Below, piece by piece: positions 8,325-17,140 of a stretch of 64,000 nucleotides of DNA. Position 1 is the first letter of the stretch. The number at the start of each line of letters is the position of its first letter. Both the position numbers and the translations under genes were made by a program. The DNA comes from Caballeronia cordobensis (lineage in GTDB: Bacteria; Pseudomonadota; Gammaproteobacteria; Burkholderiales; Burkholderiaceae), in assembly GCF_001544575.2 (NCBI RefSeq), contig NZ_FCNY02000011.1, forward strand, positions 1-64,000. The letters run 5' to 3'. The notes beneath the pieces are model-generated. The model did not search any database. It was not told the origin of the DNA and saw only the letters and a list, made by a program, of their open reading frames with translations.

Positions 8325-9122
8325 TCAGACGAAAAGCGTATTCGCCGCGACGATCCACGCCGACCACGCGATCAGCGCGACGCCGAGCGGCTTGCCGATG
8401 GCCTTGCCCCAGCCCAGATTCTTTTCGGCCGCCATGATCGCGCCCAGCGCCAGCATCCAGCCAACGCTGCCCATGCCGACCGCGAACATCAGCAGCATCA
8501 GCGCCCAGCAGCAGCCGATGCAGAAAATGCCGTGACCGGCGCCGAGCATAAAGCTCTCGCGGCGCGCGCTCAGGCCGCGCCAATGCTCGGTGATGAACAT
8601 CAGCGGCGAGCGGCATTTGTCGAGACATCGCGTCTTGAGGCGGCTGAACTGGTAAAGGCCCGCGAACGCAACGATCGCGGCGCCGATCATCCAGCCGTTC
8701 ACGAGCAGCATCGGCGACTCGTCCGCCAGGCGATGCAGCGCCGCATCGAAGCCATGCGCGACGAGGCCAAACAGCGCCCACGCCGCCGCGTAACCGGCGA
8801 TCAGCAAGCTCAATAGCGTGCGCCGCTCGTCGCGCGCGACCGTCATTCGCCTGAAGGTGTCGAAGAGGGGGAAAGCGGTCGGCAGCATCATCGCCGCGAT
8901 CATCAAAAGCCAGGCGGCGCTGTGCAGCGTCGCGGCGAGCGCGATGCTCGCCCCGGGCGCCGCGCGGCATAGCGCGCCGACGCCCGGCAGCTCGGTCCAG
9001 CTCGTTTGATGCAGATAGCGCGCATACGGCCCCGCATCCCACAGCCACAGCACGATCCACGCGCCCGCCGTCAACGCGGCGAAGAGCGGCGCGAACAGGC
9101 GCAAGCGCGGGCGCATCGTCAC
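8325..9122 (-). CDS. DUF2182 integral membrane protein
   Basis: A 265-residue membrane protein with about six or seven hydrophobic segments. Features of the DUF2182 family are visible: WLLMIAAMMLPTAFPLF, a Cys pair in KTRCLDKC followed by SPLMFI, and a HGIFCIGCCWALM segment with conserved His and Cys residues. These suggest a metal-binding membrane protein, sometimes annotated as copper-related; the function is unproven. Its start overlaps the stop of the DUF1326 gene by four bases, so the two are co-translated. Confidence 0.82.
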   Translation of the reverse strand: MTMRPRLRLFAPLFAALTAGAWIVLWLWDAGPYARYLHQTSWTELPGVGALCRAAPGASIALAATLHSAAWLLMIAAMMLPTAFPLFDTFRRMTVARDERRTLLSLLIAGYAAAWALFGLVAHGFDAALHRLADESPMLLVNGWMIGAAIVAFAGLYQFSRLKTRCLDKCRSPLMFITEHWRGLSARRESFMLGAGHGIFCIGCCWALMLLMFAVGMGSVGWMLALGAIMAAEKNLGWGKAIGKPLGVALIAWSAWIVAANTLFV

Positions 9123-9721
9123 GACGTAAAGCTGAACGATCCCTGAATCGCGTTATGCCCCGTCAAATTCAGGTCGAGCCCGAGATGCTCGTGACGCAGG
9201 CGGAACGCGGTGGCCTTGCCGACGAAAGCGGGCGAGCCGGGTATCGTCGAAAAGATGCTTTCGACCAGCCGCGTCGGCTCGCCGGTCGGACCGCGATAAG
9301 GCTCCAGGTCGGCCTCGATGGTTTCGCCGACCTTCATCCGGCCCTTGCCGTCGACGACCGTGTATTCGATCGACGCGCGTTCCACCGACACCATTTCGCC
9401 GATCAGCTTCACGATATCCGCGAGCGGTCCGCCGCGCTCGCCACGATGCACGCTCACGAGGGCGTCGAATTGCGCGTCGCTCGCATGCTCGTCGACGAAC
9501 ATCGCGACGCGCCAGCCGCCTTGCAGCACGTTGCCGGGAATGAACGCCGCGAACGCGACCGTCATGCCCGACACATCGACGCCGTCGATCGTGCCTTGCT
9601 CGTAGTGGTAAGCAATCGCGCTGCGGCACGTGCCGTTATCGGGATCTTCTCCGACCCAGCACGGACACAGGATCTTGCACTCGCACACTTCCAGGATGCT
9701 GCCCATCAGTCGATAGCTCAT
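9119..9721 (-). CDS. DUF1326 domain protein
   Basis: A 200-residue cytoplasmic protein with the DUF1326 signature near its N-terminus: EVCECKILCPCWVGED, a CxCx4CxC cluster that could bind metal. The rest is a mixed alpha/beta domain without an assigned role. The start at 9721 is chosen because GGAGG lies six bases upstream and the protein then begins MSYRLMGSILEV, as homologues do; the longer reading frame starts at 9757. It is coupled to the DUF2182 gene, a pairing that recurs in proteobacteria and suggests they work together, probably in metal handling. Confidence 0.82.
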   Translation of the reverse strand: MSYRLMGSILEVCECKILCPCWVGEDPDNGTCRSAIAYHYEQGTIDGVDVSGMTVAFAAFIPGNVLQGGWRVAMFVDEHASDAQFDALVSVHRGERGGPLADIVKLIGEMVSVERASIEYTVVDGKGRMKVGETIEADLEPYRGPTGEPTRLVESIFSTIPGSPAFVGKATAFRLRHEHLGLDLNLTGHNAIQGSFSFTS

Positions 9722-9839
9722 TTTCGCCTCCGCACCGGGACGACCCTCGCCCGGCATTCTTTGTTGTAGGCGTTAAGCGGGCGCGAATCAAAGCATGCGG
9801 GTGCGGCGAATGATTGAAGCAGCGTATACAGCGACGGTG

Positions 9840-10790
9840 TCACATTCCGTAGACGCGAACGGCATTGTCGTGAAAGAGCGCCAGCCGGTCCGCGATCGAA
9901 TATCGCGCGGCGATCGTCTTGAAGCCATCGAAGATATCCGTCATGCGGTCCACCACGCCATCCACCGGAAAGTTGCTGGCGAACGAGCAGCGCTGCACGC
10001 CGAACACGTCGATGGCGGTATGCACCACGGGCGCGTTCGCCTCCACGCTCCAGCGCTGCCCCGGAATGCAGATGCCCGAAATCTTCAGATGCACGTTCGG
10101 CTCCCGCGCGACCCGTTCGAGCGCGTCGCGCCAGCCTTTCAGGCCTTCCGCGGAACGATCCGCCGGCAGGCCGGTATGGTTGATGACGATCTGCGTGTCC
10201 GGAAAATCGCGCGCCAGTTCGGCCGCCTCGTTGAAATGCCACCAGAACACCTGAAGCTCGAACAACAGGCCGTGCTCGCGCAGTTTCGCGTAACCGTCGC
10301 GCCACTTCGGATCGCGCATCGATCCCGGCGCGGCGAAATCATCCCTATGGTCGGCGCGCGCGACCGCGGCCGGCTTGTGCCGAATCCCCCTGACGAGCGG
10401 ATGACGGCCATAGACATCGAGCACGGCGTCCACGTCTTCGCGATCGAGCCACGCCTGAGCGCTCATCGCGTGCGGAAAGCCCTGCTCGCGCCGCAGCGAT
10501 TCGACCCAGCGCAGTTCGCCGAGCGGATCGGCCGGGTCCCATTCCCCTTCGATGAGCACCGTCTTCACGATCTTGTGATGCCCCGCGGCGCGAAAGTAAT
10601 CGCCGGGCAGGAAGGTGCGCCGGATCGCGTCGTAATTGCCGTAGCGGAAATGCTTCACGGGCTTGTCCGCGAGCCACGGATAGTAGTTGCGCTCGATATC
10701 GAAGAAGTGCTGATGAGCGTCCGCGATCGGCAGATCGTCGTCCGCGCCGCTTTCGAGAAACCGGCGGCGCAATGCATTGGCGTCCAACAT
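9840..10790 (-). CDS. Amidohydrolase family (TIM-barrel) protein, copy 1
   Basis: A 316-residue metal-dependent hydrolase of the amidohydrolase-2 group that includes 2-pyrone-4,6-dicarboxylate lactonase and related lactonases. The HxH metal pair is in IADAHQHFFD (about residue 25); a conserved INHTGLPADR motif lies about residue 200 and ASNFPVDG near the C-terminus. It lies 17 bases downstream of, and is clearly paralogous to, the next amidohydrolase, sharing PWL, NFP/TFLP, RGIRHKP and NHTG landmarks. It is the last gene of the TRAP/CoA-transferase island. Substrate unknown; a lactone or cyclic acid is plausible. Confidence 0.83.
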   Translation of the reverse strand: MLDANALRRRFLESGADDDLPIADAHQHFFDIERNYYPWLADKPVKHFRYGNYDAIRRTFLPGDYFRAAGHHKIVKTVLIEGEWDPADPLGELRWVESLRREQGFPHAMSAQAWLDREDVDAVLDVYGRHPLVRGIRHKPAAVARADHRDDFAAPGSMRDPKWRDGYAKLREHGLLFELQVFWWHFNEAAELARDFPDTQIVINHTGLPADRSAEGLKGWRDALERVAREPNVHLKISGICIPGQRWSVEANAPVVHTAIDVFGVQRCSFASNFPVDGVVDRMTDIFDGFKTIAARYSIADRLALFHDNAVRVYGM

Positions 10791-10807
10791 GGACTGTTTC
10801 TCCTCGC

Positions 10808-11734
10808 TTAAACCACGACGCGATAAAACTGCTGCGCGTTCCGATAGAAAATCTTCTCCAGCGCATCGCGCCCGAGCGGTTCGAGCATCCTTCTCATGCT
10901 GTCGACGAGCACGTCGTAACTGATCCGCAAACCTGCGACCGGAAAATTGCTCGCGAACATGCAGCGCTCGACGCCGAAGATAGAAATCGCGTCGAGCACG
11001 ATGCGCCGGTTATCGTCGTAGTTCCAGGGCGCGTCCTTGAGGCCGAATTCCGACAGCTTCACCCATACGTTGGGCTGCTTCGCGAGCCGCTCCATGCCGC
11101 GCCGCCATGAGACCAGGCCGTCTTCGCTCCGGTCCCACGGAAAGCCGGTGTGATTCAAGGCGATCCCGATGTTCGGAAACATGCCCGCGACCTCGGCCGC
11201 ATCGGCGAGATGCCACGGCGGCACGCGCAAGTCCCACGAAAAGCCGAACTTTTCGAGCAACGAGAAGCCGCGCAGCCAGGCCGGGTCGTGCATCGTGCCG
11301 CGACGATCGTCGAGCCGCTCGCCGGGCCTCGGCGACGTGACCGGCTTCGAGCGAATCCCGCGCACGAGCGGATACGCGGCGTGCGCCGCGAGGATCCCCT
11401 CCGTGTCCGGCGTATCGAACCACGCATGCGCGACAACCGCGCCCGGAAAGCCGCGGCGCGCATGCACCTCGTGCAGCCAGCGCGTTTCCGCGACCTGCTC
11501 GTCGCGCGCGCGTTCCGCCTCGACGTGCACGGTGCCGATCACGGGTTGCGCGCCCGTCGCCGCGAGATAGTCTTCCGGAAGGAAGTTCCGGCACAGGCTG
11601 CGGTAATCGCCGAGAAAGAAGTCCTCGTGATACGCGTCCTGCAGCCACGGATAACGCCCCGCCGCGAGATCCCACAAATGATGATGCGCATCGATGATCG
11701 GAATGTCGTCCGGCGCGATGTCATTCATGCTCAT
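10808..11734 (-). CDS. Amidohydrolase family (TIM-barrel) protein, copy 2
   Basis: A 308-residue paralogue of the neighbouring amidohydrolase, with HxH in IIDAHHHLWD, LVRGIRSKPV, ALNHTGFPWDRS and MFASNFPVAG. The start is the ATG at 11734, which overlaps the stop of the thioesterase gene by four bases; the reading frame stays open far upstream only because it runs antisense through the TRAP genes. Two diverged tandem copies imply either two sequential hydrolytic steps or two substrates. Assignment to a specific lactone or amide is not possible. Confidence 0.83.
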   Translation of the reverse strand: MSMNDIAPDDIPIIDAHHHLWDLAAGRYPWLQDAYHEDFFLGDYRSLCRNFLPEDYLAATGAQPVIGTVHVEAERARDEQVAETRWLHEVHARRGFPGAVVAHAWFDTPDTEGILAAHAAYPLVRGIRSKPVTSPRPGERLDDRRGTMHDPAWLRGFSLLEKFGFSWDLRVPPWHLADAAEVAGMFPNIGIALNHTGFPWDRSEDGLVSWRRGMERLAKQPNVWVKLSEFGLKDAPWNYDDNRRIVLDAISIFGVERCMFASNFPVAGLRISYDVLVDSMRRMLEPLGRDALEKIFYRNAQQFYRVVV

Positions 11735-12147
11735 GCGGATTCGATGCCGGCCCGGCTCGCTTTTTCGGCGACGCGCGCCTTGAGTTTTTCGACATTCACG
11801 ACAAAGCGCGAATGGCCGCCCGCGCAGACCTGCTCGATATCGTCGAACACGGCGATATCGAACTTCACGGCGCGCCCGTCGATGCTCGCCACTTTTATCT
11901 CGATGCGCACGCTCATGCCGAGCAAGGTCGCGCCGGTGTGCGCGATATCGACGGCCGTTCCCACCGAGTTCTCGCCCGCGCCGACGAAATCGAGCAGATA
12001 GTCGAGACACGTCCGCTCGATATCGTCGATCAGTTTCGGCGTGGCGTAAATGCGAAGGTCTTCGCCGAGAAATGAAATGGTGCGCTCGCGATCGACTTCG
12101 ATCGTTCGCGAATGCGTGGCGCCTGCGCGCAAGGAATCGTTGATCAT
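11731..12147 (-). CDS. Hotdog-fold thioesterase, FlK-like
   Basis: A 138-residue single hotdog domain. It resembles the fluoroacetyl-CoA thioesterase FlK of Streptomyces: NSVGTAVDIAHTGATLLG carries the His of the FlK catalytic site, and AGGHSRFVVNVEKLKARV matches its C-terminal strand. An acidic residue in the central helix (DIERTCLDYL) could be the catalytic Glu. It probably releases CoA from a small acyl-CoA or protects the pathway from a dead-end thioester, which fits the CoA-transferase upstream in the same unit. True fluoroacetyl-CoA specificity should not be assumed. Confidence 0.72.
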   Translation of the reverse strand: MINDSLRAGATHSRTIEVDRERTISFLGEDLRIYATPKLIDDIERTCLDYLLDFVGAGENSVGTAVDIAHTGATLLGMSVRIEIKVASIDGRAVKFDIAVFDDIEQVCAGGHSRFVVNVEKLKARVAEKASRAGIESA

Positions 12148-12150
12148 GTT

Positions 12151-14049
12151 TCAGTTTTGGGAAAGAAAGCCCGTGGACACCCAGGGCACGGCGACGAGCA
12201 CCAGAAGCGCGACCGCAAGCGCGCCCAGATACGGCCACACGCGCTTCATTGCGCCGTCCGGATCGACCTTCGCGATCGCGCACGCCGCGTAGAAGCCCAC
12301 GCCGAATGGCGGCGCGAAGAGGCCGAGGCCCATCGCGAAGATCGCGACCATCGCGTAATGCACATCGTTGATGCCGAGCTGGCGCGCGACCGGAAAGAGC
12401 AGCGGGCCGAACAGCACGATCGCGGGAATGCCTTCGAGGAAACTGCCAAGCAGCACGAACGCGACGGCCGATATCAGCAGGAAGCCCATTGATCCGCCGG
12501 GCGCGGTGGACATGAGTTGCGCCAGTTGATGCGAGAAGCCGGATTGCGTCAGCGCCCAGGCCATCGCCGTCGCGCAGCCGATGATGATCAGGATCGCGCC
12601 CGACAGCGAAGCCGTGCCGACGATGATCGGATACAGCCGGTTCCACTTGAACGAGCGATAAAACAGGAGCCCGACGACGAACGTGTAAGCCACGCCGACC
12701 GATGCCACTTCGGTCGCCGTCGCAATGCCTTCGACCACCGCCGCGCGGATCACGAACGGCAACGCGAGCGCGGGCAGCGCGAACAGAAATGCCCTGCCGA
12801 CTTCGCGCGGCTTCGCGCGCTCGACTTCCTTCAGGTCGCGCTTGCGATTCTTCAGCCAGATCACGACGATCATCGCGAGCGCGCCCACGATCGCGGGCAT
12901 GAAGCCGCCCGTGAACAACGCGGAGATCGACACGCCCGTCACCGAGCCGATGGTGATCAGCACGAGACTCGGCGGAATGGTCTCCGACATCGCACCCGAC
13001 GCGCTCAGCATGGCGACGAGTTCGTTCTCGTCCTCGCCGCGCTTTTTCATCTCCGGAAAGAGCGCGGGCGCGACGGCGGCCATGTCCGCGGCCTTGGAAC
13101 CGGAGATGCCGCTCACGAGATAGATCGCGCCGATCAGCACGTAAGAAAGCCCGCCCTTGAAATGGCCGATGAGCGAAGCGAGAAAGCGGATCATCGCCTG
13201 CGCCATGCCCATGGCTTCGATCAGTGCGCCGAGGAACACGAACAAGGGAATGGCGAGCAGGATCAGGCTCGACATGCCTTCGTCGATGCGGCCCAGCACG
13301 ACGAGCATCGGGGTCATCGTCACCGTGTTCAGGTACGCGACGGTCGATAGCCCGAAGGCGACCATGATCGGCACGCCGATCGACACCATGAACACGACGG
13401 CGACGACGAAAAAGATCACGAGGTTCCAGTTGCCGAGCGATGTCATCGCGGCCTTGAAGGTCATCAGCGCGAGCGCGATGCCGCCGACCACCGCCGCCGA
13501 GATCACGAAGTGCGACGGCCGCGCCTGCTCCATGAGACGCGCGACGGAAATCGCGAGCATCAGCGTGAGACCGACCGCGAGCGCCGCAACGCGATAGCCG
13601 TTGGATATTTCCAGCGCCGCGCTCGTGATGGCCCACTCTTCCGACACGTATTCCCACGCCGGCGACAGCAGCATCGCAATGAACGCGATGACGACCACCG
13701 CGCCGAACGTATCGACGAACGCGCGCTTCACCGGTTCGAGATGCGCAATGAAGGTCGTGAGCCGCATGTGTTCGTTGCGGCGCAAGGCGATGACCGTGCC
13801 CAGCATCGCGAGCCAGATGAAAAGCAGCGTCGCCAGTTCGTCGCCCCAGATCAGCGGATCGTGAAGCACGTAGCGATAGAACACGTTCGCGAACAGCAGC
13901 ACCACTTCGGCCACCACGAGCGCCGCCGCGCAAAGCTCGGTGGACCAGCGGATGCAGGCATCGAGAAGATGACCCGCTCTCGCGACCGGGCCGAGCGGCT
14001 TGCCCGCGGCCGCAACAGGCAGGGTCGCCATGGAAACGTCAGTGCTCAT
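12151..14049 (-). CDS. TRAP transporter fused DctQ-DctM permease
   Basis: A 632-residue inner-membrane protein. The N-terminal part (about residues 35-190) is a four-helix DctQ small subunit with WGDELATLLFIWLAMLG. The remainder is a DctM large subunit with about twelve hydrophobic segments and the motifs IPLFVFLGALIEAMG, GISGSKAADMAAVAP and GLGLFAPPFGVGF. Fused DctQM proteins import organic acids using an ion gradient and a periplasmic binding protein, here encoded just upstream with a 14-base gap. The start at 14049 (MSTDVSM) is chosen because everything upstream in frame is antisense to the binding-protein gene. Confidence 0.92.
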   Translation of the reverse strand: MSTDVSMATLPVAAAGKPLGPVARAGHLLDACIRWSTELCAAALVVAEVVLLFANVFYRYVLHDPLIWGDELATLLFIWLAMLGTVIALRRNEHMRLTTFIAHLEPVKRAFVDTFGAVVVIAFIAMLLSPAWEYVSEEWAITSAALEISNGYRVAALAVGLTLMLAISVARLMEQARPSHFVISAAVVGGIALALMTFKAAMTSLGNWNLVIFFVVAVVFMVSIGVPIMVAFGLSTVAYLNTVTMTPMLVVLGRIDEGMSSLILLAIPLFVFLGALIEAMGMAQAMIRFLASLIGHFKGGLSYVLIGAIYLVSGISGSKAADMAAVAPALFPEMKKRGEDENELVAMLSASGAMSETIPPSLVLITIGSVTGVSISALFTGGFMPAIVGALAMIVVIWLKNRKRDLKEVERAKPREVGRAFLFALPALALPFVIRAAVVEGIATATEVASVGVAYTFVVGLLFYRSFKWNRLYPIIVGTASLSGAILIIIGCATAMAWALTQSGFSHQLAQLMSTAPGGSMGFLLISAVAFVLLGSFLEGIPAIVLFGPLLFPVARQLGINDVHYAMVAIFAMGLGLFAPPFGVGFYAACAIAKVDPDGAMKRVWPYLGALAVALLVLVAVPWVSTGFLSQN

Positions 14050-14063
14050 GATCCGCCCCTTCC

Positions 14064-15095
14064 TCACGAAAGCTGCCCGGAATACTTCTCGAGAAGACCC
14101 CATGCCGCATCGCCGTACTTCTTCTTCCATTCGGCGTAGAAGCCCTTTTGCTGCAAGTCGGCGCGAAACGCCTGCTGATCGACCTTGTTGAACGTGACGC
14201 CCTTGGCCGTGAGCATCGGCTCGAGACTCTGGTTCAGACGAACGACTTCCTCGCGCTGCTTCATCGCCGCGGCATTGACGTTGCGCGCGACGATCTCCTG
14301 CACGTCCTTCGGCAGCTTCGGCCAGGTCTTGCCGCTTGCAAGCAGCCAGAAGCCGTTCCAGATATGCCCCGTCAGCGAGCAGTATTTCTGCACCTCGTAA
14401 AAGCGCGCGGACTGCACCACGACGAGCGGATTCTCCTGGCCTTCGACGACCTTCGTCTGCAACGCCGAGTACGTCTCGTTGATGCTGATGCCGGTGGGCG
14501 CCGCGCCGAAGGTCTTGAACATCGACGTCCATAGCGGGCTCACCAGCACGCGGATCTTGAAGCCCTTCAGGTCCGCCGGCGTCTTGATGGGGCGCGTCGA
14601 ACTCGTGATCTGGCGAAAGCCGTTGTTCCAGACCTTGTCCATCGCGATCAGCCCTGCTTTCGCGGCCTGTTCGCGCACGTGGCGGCCGAGATCGCCGTCC
14701 ATCGCGGCCCATACGTCGTCGTAGCTCTTGAACGCGAAGGGCACGCTTTCGATCGATGCGACCGGCACGAGCGTCGACAGGATCGCGCCCGGCAGCGGGA
14801 TGAAATCGACGCCGCCCGCGCGCACTTGCGACAGCATGTCGGTGTCGCCGCCCATTTGCGCGTTCGCGAAAACCTGAAGATCGACGCGGCCGTTCGTTTC
14901 CTTCTTGATCGCCGCCGACGCCTCGCGCATGTGCGCGTTGAGCGGATGGCTGTCGGGCAGGCTGCTCGCATACTTGAGCACGATGGGTGCGGCTTGCGCG
15001 AATGCACGGCTCGGCGCGGCGATGCCCGCCGCCGTGGCGGCCACGGCCAGGCCCGCCGTCGTCAGGAAGTCCCGACGCGTGATGGTTCCACTCAT
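14064..15095 (-). CDS. TRAP transporter substrate-binding protein DctP family
   Basis: A 343-residue periplasmic binding protein. The N-terminus has a twin-arginine signal, TRRDFLTTAGLAVAATA, ending near AFAQ. The mature domain shows DctP-family features: YASSLPDSHPLN, the KVWNNGFRQ segment, and the conserved Arg region RVLVSPLW that usually contacts the carboxylate of the ligand. It feeds the fused permease next to it. The acid transported is unknown, but the neighbouring CoA-transferase, crotonase and dehydrogenase suggest a carboxylic acid that is activated to a CoA thioester. Confidence 0.9.
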   Translation of the reverse strand: MSGTITRRDFLTTAGLAVAATAAGIAAPSRAFAQAAPIVLKYASSLPDSHPLNAHMREASAAIKKETNGRVDLQVFANAQMGGDTDMLSQVRAGGVDFIPLPGAILSTLVPVASIESVPFAFKSYDDVWAAMDGDLGRHVREQAAKAGLIAMDKVWNNGFRQITSSTRPIKTPADLKGFKIRVLVSPLWTSMFKTFGAAPTGISINETYSALQTKVVEGQENPLVVVQSARFYEVQKYCSLTGHIWNGFWLLASGKTWPKLPKDVQEIVARNVNAAAMKQREEVVRLNQSLEPMLTAKGVTFNKVDQQAFRADLQQKGFYAEWKKKYGDAAWGLLEKYSGQLS

Positions 15096-15147
15096 GTTTG
15101 TCTCCTGAACTCTGTCATGCGCGATTCGCTCGCGTCTGTCACTGCTG

Positions 15148-16347
15148 TTACCGGGCCAGCGCGACGATGGCTTTCTCTTCGATCAGCCGATCGATTTCGG
15201 CCGCCGAATAGCCCGACTCCTTCAGCACTTCCCGCGTATGCTCGCCAAGCAGCGGCGCGGGGCGATTGCCCGAGCGCTTCGCATCGGAGAAGTGGATCGG
15301 CAGGCCGAGACCGCGAACCTTGCCCGCCGTCGGATGATCGGTTTCGACGACCATCTCGCGCGCGATCGTCTGCGGATGCGCGAGCGCCGCCGCGATATCG
15401 AGGACCGGTCCCGCCGGCAGGCCGATGCGATCGAACTGCGTCATCCATTCGTCCGTGCTGCGGCGCACGAGCAAGGTGTTGAGGATCGCGACGAGCGCCT
15501 CGCGATGCTGCAATCTCAGCGCATTCGTTTCGAAGCGCGGATCGCTCGCCAGTTCGGGCGCATCGAGCACCTCCAGCAGGCGTTCGTAGTTGCTCTGATT
15601 GGCCGCGCCGATGTTGATCCAGCCATCGCTCGTCTTGAAGACCTGATAGGGCGCGCTCGTCGAATTCGCGGAACCCATCTTCGGCAGGATCGTGCCGTCC
15701 GCGAGATAGCTCGCCGCCGGCCAGAACATCTGCTGAAGGCCCGCTTCGAAGAGCGACGTATCGACCATCTGGCCGCGCCCGGTGCGCAGCTTCTGCGCAT
15801 ACGCCGCCGCAATGCCGAGCGCCGCGAGAATGCCCGAGTTGATGTCGGCGACGGGCGAGCCCGCCTTGACGGGCTCGCGCCCCTCTTCGCCCGTCATGCT
15901 CATCATGCCGCTCATGCCCTGCGCGATGAGATCGAAGCCGCCCTTCTCGCCGAACGGACCCGTGCGGCCGAAGCCGGAGATCGCGCAATAGATCAGGCCC
16001 GGATTGAGCGCCTTGAGCGTCTCGTAGCCGAGGCCGAATTTTTCCATCGTGCCCGCGCGATAGTTCTCCGTGACGACATCCGCGTCCGCCAGCAAGCGCT
16101 TCAGGACCTCGCGGCCGCCTTCGCTTTTCAGGTTCAGACCGATGCCCCGCTTGTTGCGATTCACGATCATGTACGAGGCCGATTCGCCGCTCGGCAGAAT
16201 CGGCGAAAAACGACGCGAGTCGTCGCCGTCGGGCGCTTTCTCGACCTTCACGACATCCGCGCCCATGTCGGCGAGCATCATGCCGCACACGGGGCCGGAC
16301 ATGATGTGCGCCAGCTCGACTACTTTCATCCCACTCAGCGGACCCAT
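15148..16347 (-). CDS. CaiB/BaiF family CoA-transferase
   Basis: A 399-residue class III CoA-transferase. The N-terminus MGPLSGMKVVELAHIMSGP and MLADMGADVVKVE is typical; the catalytic Asp is probably in GGFDLIAQGMSG (about residue 163). These enzymes move CoA between a donor thioester and a carboxylic acid. The start at 16347 removes 35 non-conserved residues of the longest frame and places the gene one base beyond the stop of the crotonase gene. It probably activates the acid brought in by the TRAP transporter. Confidence 0.9.
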   Translation of the reverse strand: MGPLSGMKVVELAHIMSGPVCGMMLADMGADVVKVEKAPDGDDSRRFSPILPSGESASYMIVNRNKRGIGLNLKSEGGREVLKRLLADADVVTENYRAGTMEKFGLGYETLKALNPGLIYCAISGFGRTGPFGEKGGFDLIAQGMSGMMSMTGEEGREPVKAGSPVADINSGILAALGIAAAYAQKLRTGRGQMVDTSLFEAGLQQMFWPAASYLADGTILPKMGSANSTSAPYQVFKTSDGWINIGAANQSNYERLLEVLDAPELASDPRFETNALRLQHREALVAILNTLLVRRSTDEWMTQFDRIGLPAGPVLDIAAALAHPQTIAREMVVETDHPTAGKVRGLGLPIHFSDAKRSGNRPAPLLGEHTREVLKESGYSAAEIDRLIEEKAIVALAR

Positions 16348-16348
16348 T

Positions 16349-17128
16349 TCACTTTCCCTTGAAGACTGGTTTCTGTTTTGCATTGAACGCCGCGGCGCCG
16401 ATGCGAAAATCTTCCGTATCGAAGCAATCGAACGCGGATTCGATATCCGCATCCGTGAGCGCGGGCGATGGCGTCAGCCGGCTCGCCGCGGCCTTGTGCC
16501 AGCGCGCGACGAGCGGCGCGCCGCGGGCGATGCGCCGCGCGGCGGCGAGGGCTTCTTCCTCGACGGCATCGTCGGCGACGACGCGCGACGTCAGCCCCTT
16601 CGCGAGCGCTTCACACGCATCGAAAATGCGTCCTTCGAGCACGATCTCCATGGCGACGGCGCGGCCCGCGAGACGCATCAGCGCGCCAAGCTCGGCGTAG
16701 GACATCGTGAGTCCGAGCTGCCCGACGGGCGCGCCGAAGCGGCTCGATTCGCCGCAGATGCGGACATCGCAGAGCGACGCGATTTCCAGCCCGCCGCCCA
16801 CGCAGACGCCGTGAATCATCGCGACGACCGGATGACGGCAATGCTCGATCGCCTCCATCGCGGCGGTCGTGATGTGTGCATAAGCGCGCGCCTCTTCGCG
16901 GTTCGATCGCTGCGTAGCGAACTCGCCGATATCCGCGCCCGCCGCGAACGCCTTCGTTCCCGCGCCGCGCAGCACGACGCATCGAACGCCGTCGTCGTCC
17001 GATAGCTGCTGCATCGCCGCGCCGAGATCGCGCCACATGGCAAGCGTGAGCGCGTTCATCTTCTCGGGGTTGTCGAGCGTGACGATGGCGAGTTCGCCAT
17101 TGCGCTCGATGCTGATCCTGTCTCCCAT
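16349..17128 (-). CDS. Enoyl-CoA hydratase/isomerase family (crotonase)
   Basis: A 259-residue crotonase. Both oxyanion-hole loops are visible, FAAGADIGEFA (about residue 60) and GVCVGGGLEIASLCD (about 103). The Glu of GGGLEIA, equivalent to the first catalytic Glu of enoyl-CoA hydratase, is present. The second is not obvious in FGAPVGQLGL, so hydratase activity is less certain than for a two-Glu enzyme. It probably acts on the thioester made by the adjacent CoA-transferase. Confidence 0.88.
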   Translation of the reverse strand: MGDRISIERNGELAIVTLDNPEKMNALTLAMWRDLGAAMQQLSDDDGVRCVVLRGAGTKAFAAGADIGEFATQRSNREEARAYAHITTAAMEAIEHCRHPVVAMIHGVCVGGGLEIASLCDVRICGESSRFGAPVGQLGLTMSYAELGALMRLAGRAVAMEIVLEGRIFDACEALAKGLTSRVVADDAVEEEALAAARRIARGAPLVARWHKAAASRLTPSPALTDADIESAFDCFDTEDFRIGAAAFNAKQKPVFKGK

Positions 17129-17140
17129 GTCTTCCTCTGA

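Noticed and set aside
10808..13933. Long minus-strand frame of 1041 codons
   Set aside because: Only its C-terminal 308 codons (from 11734) are the real amidohydrolase; the rest overlaps the thioesterase and TRAP genes in another frame.
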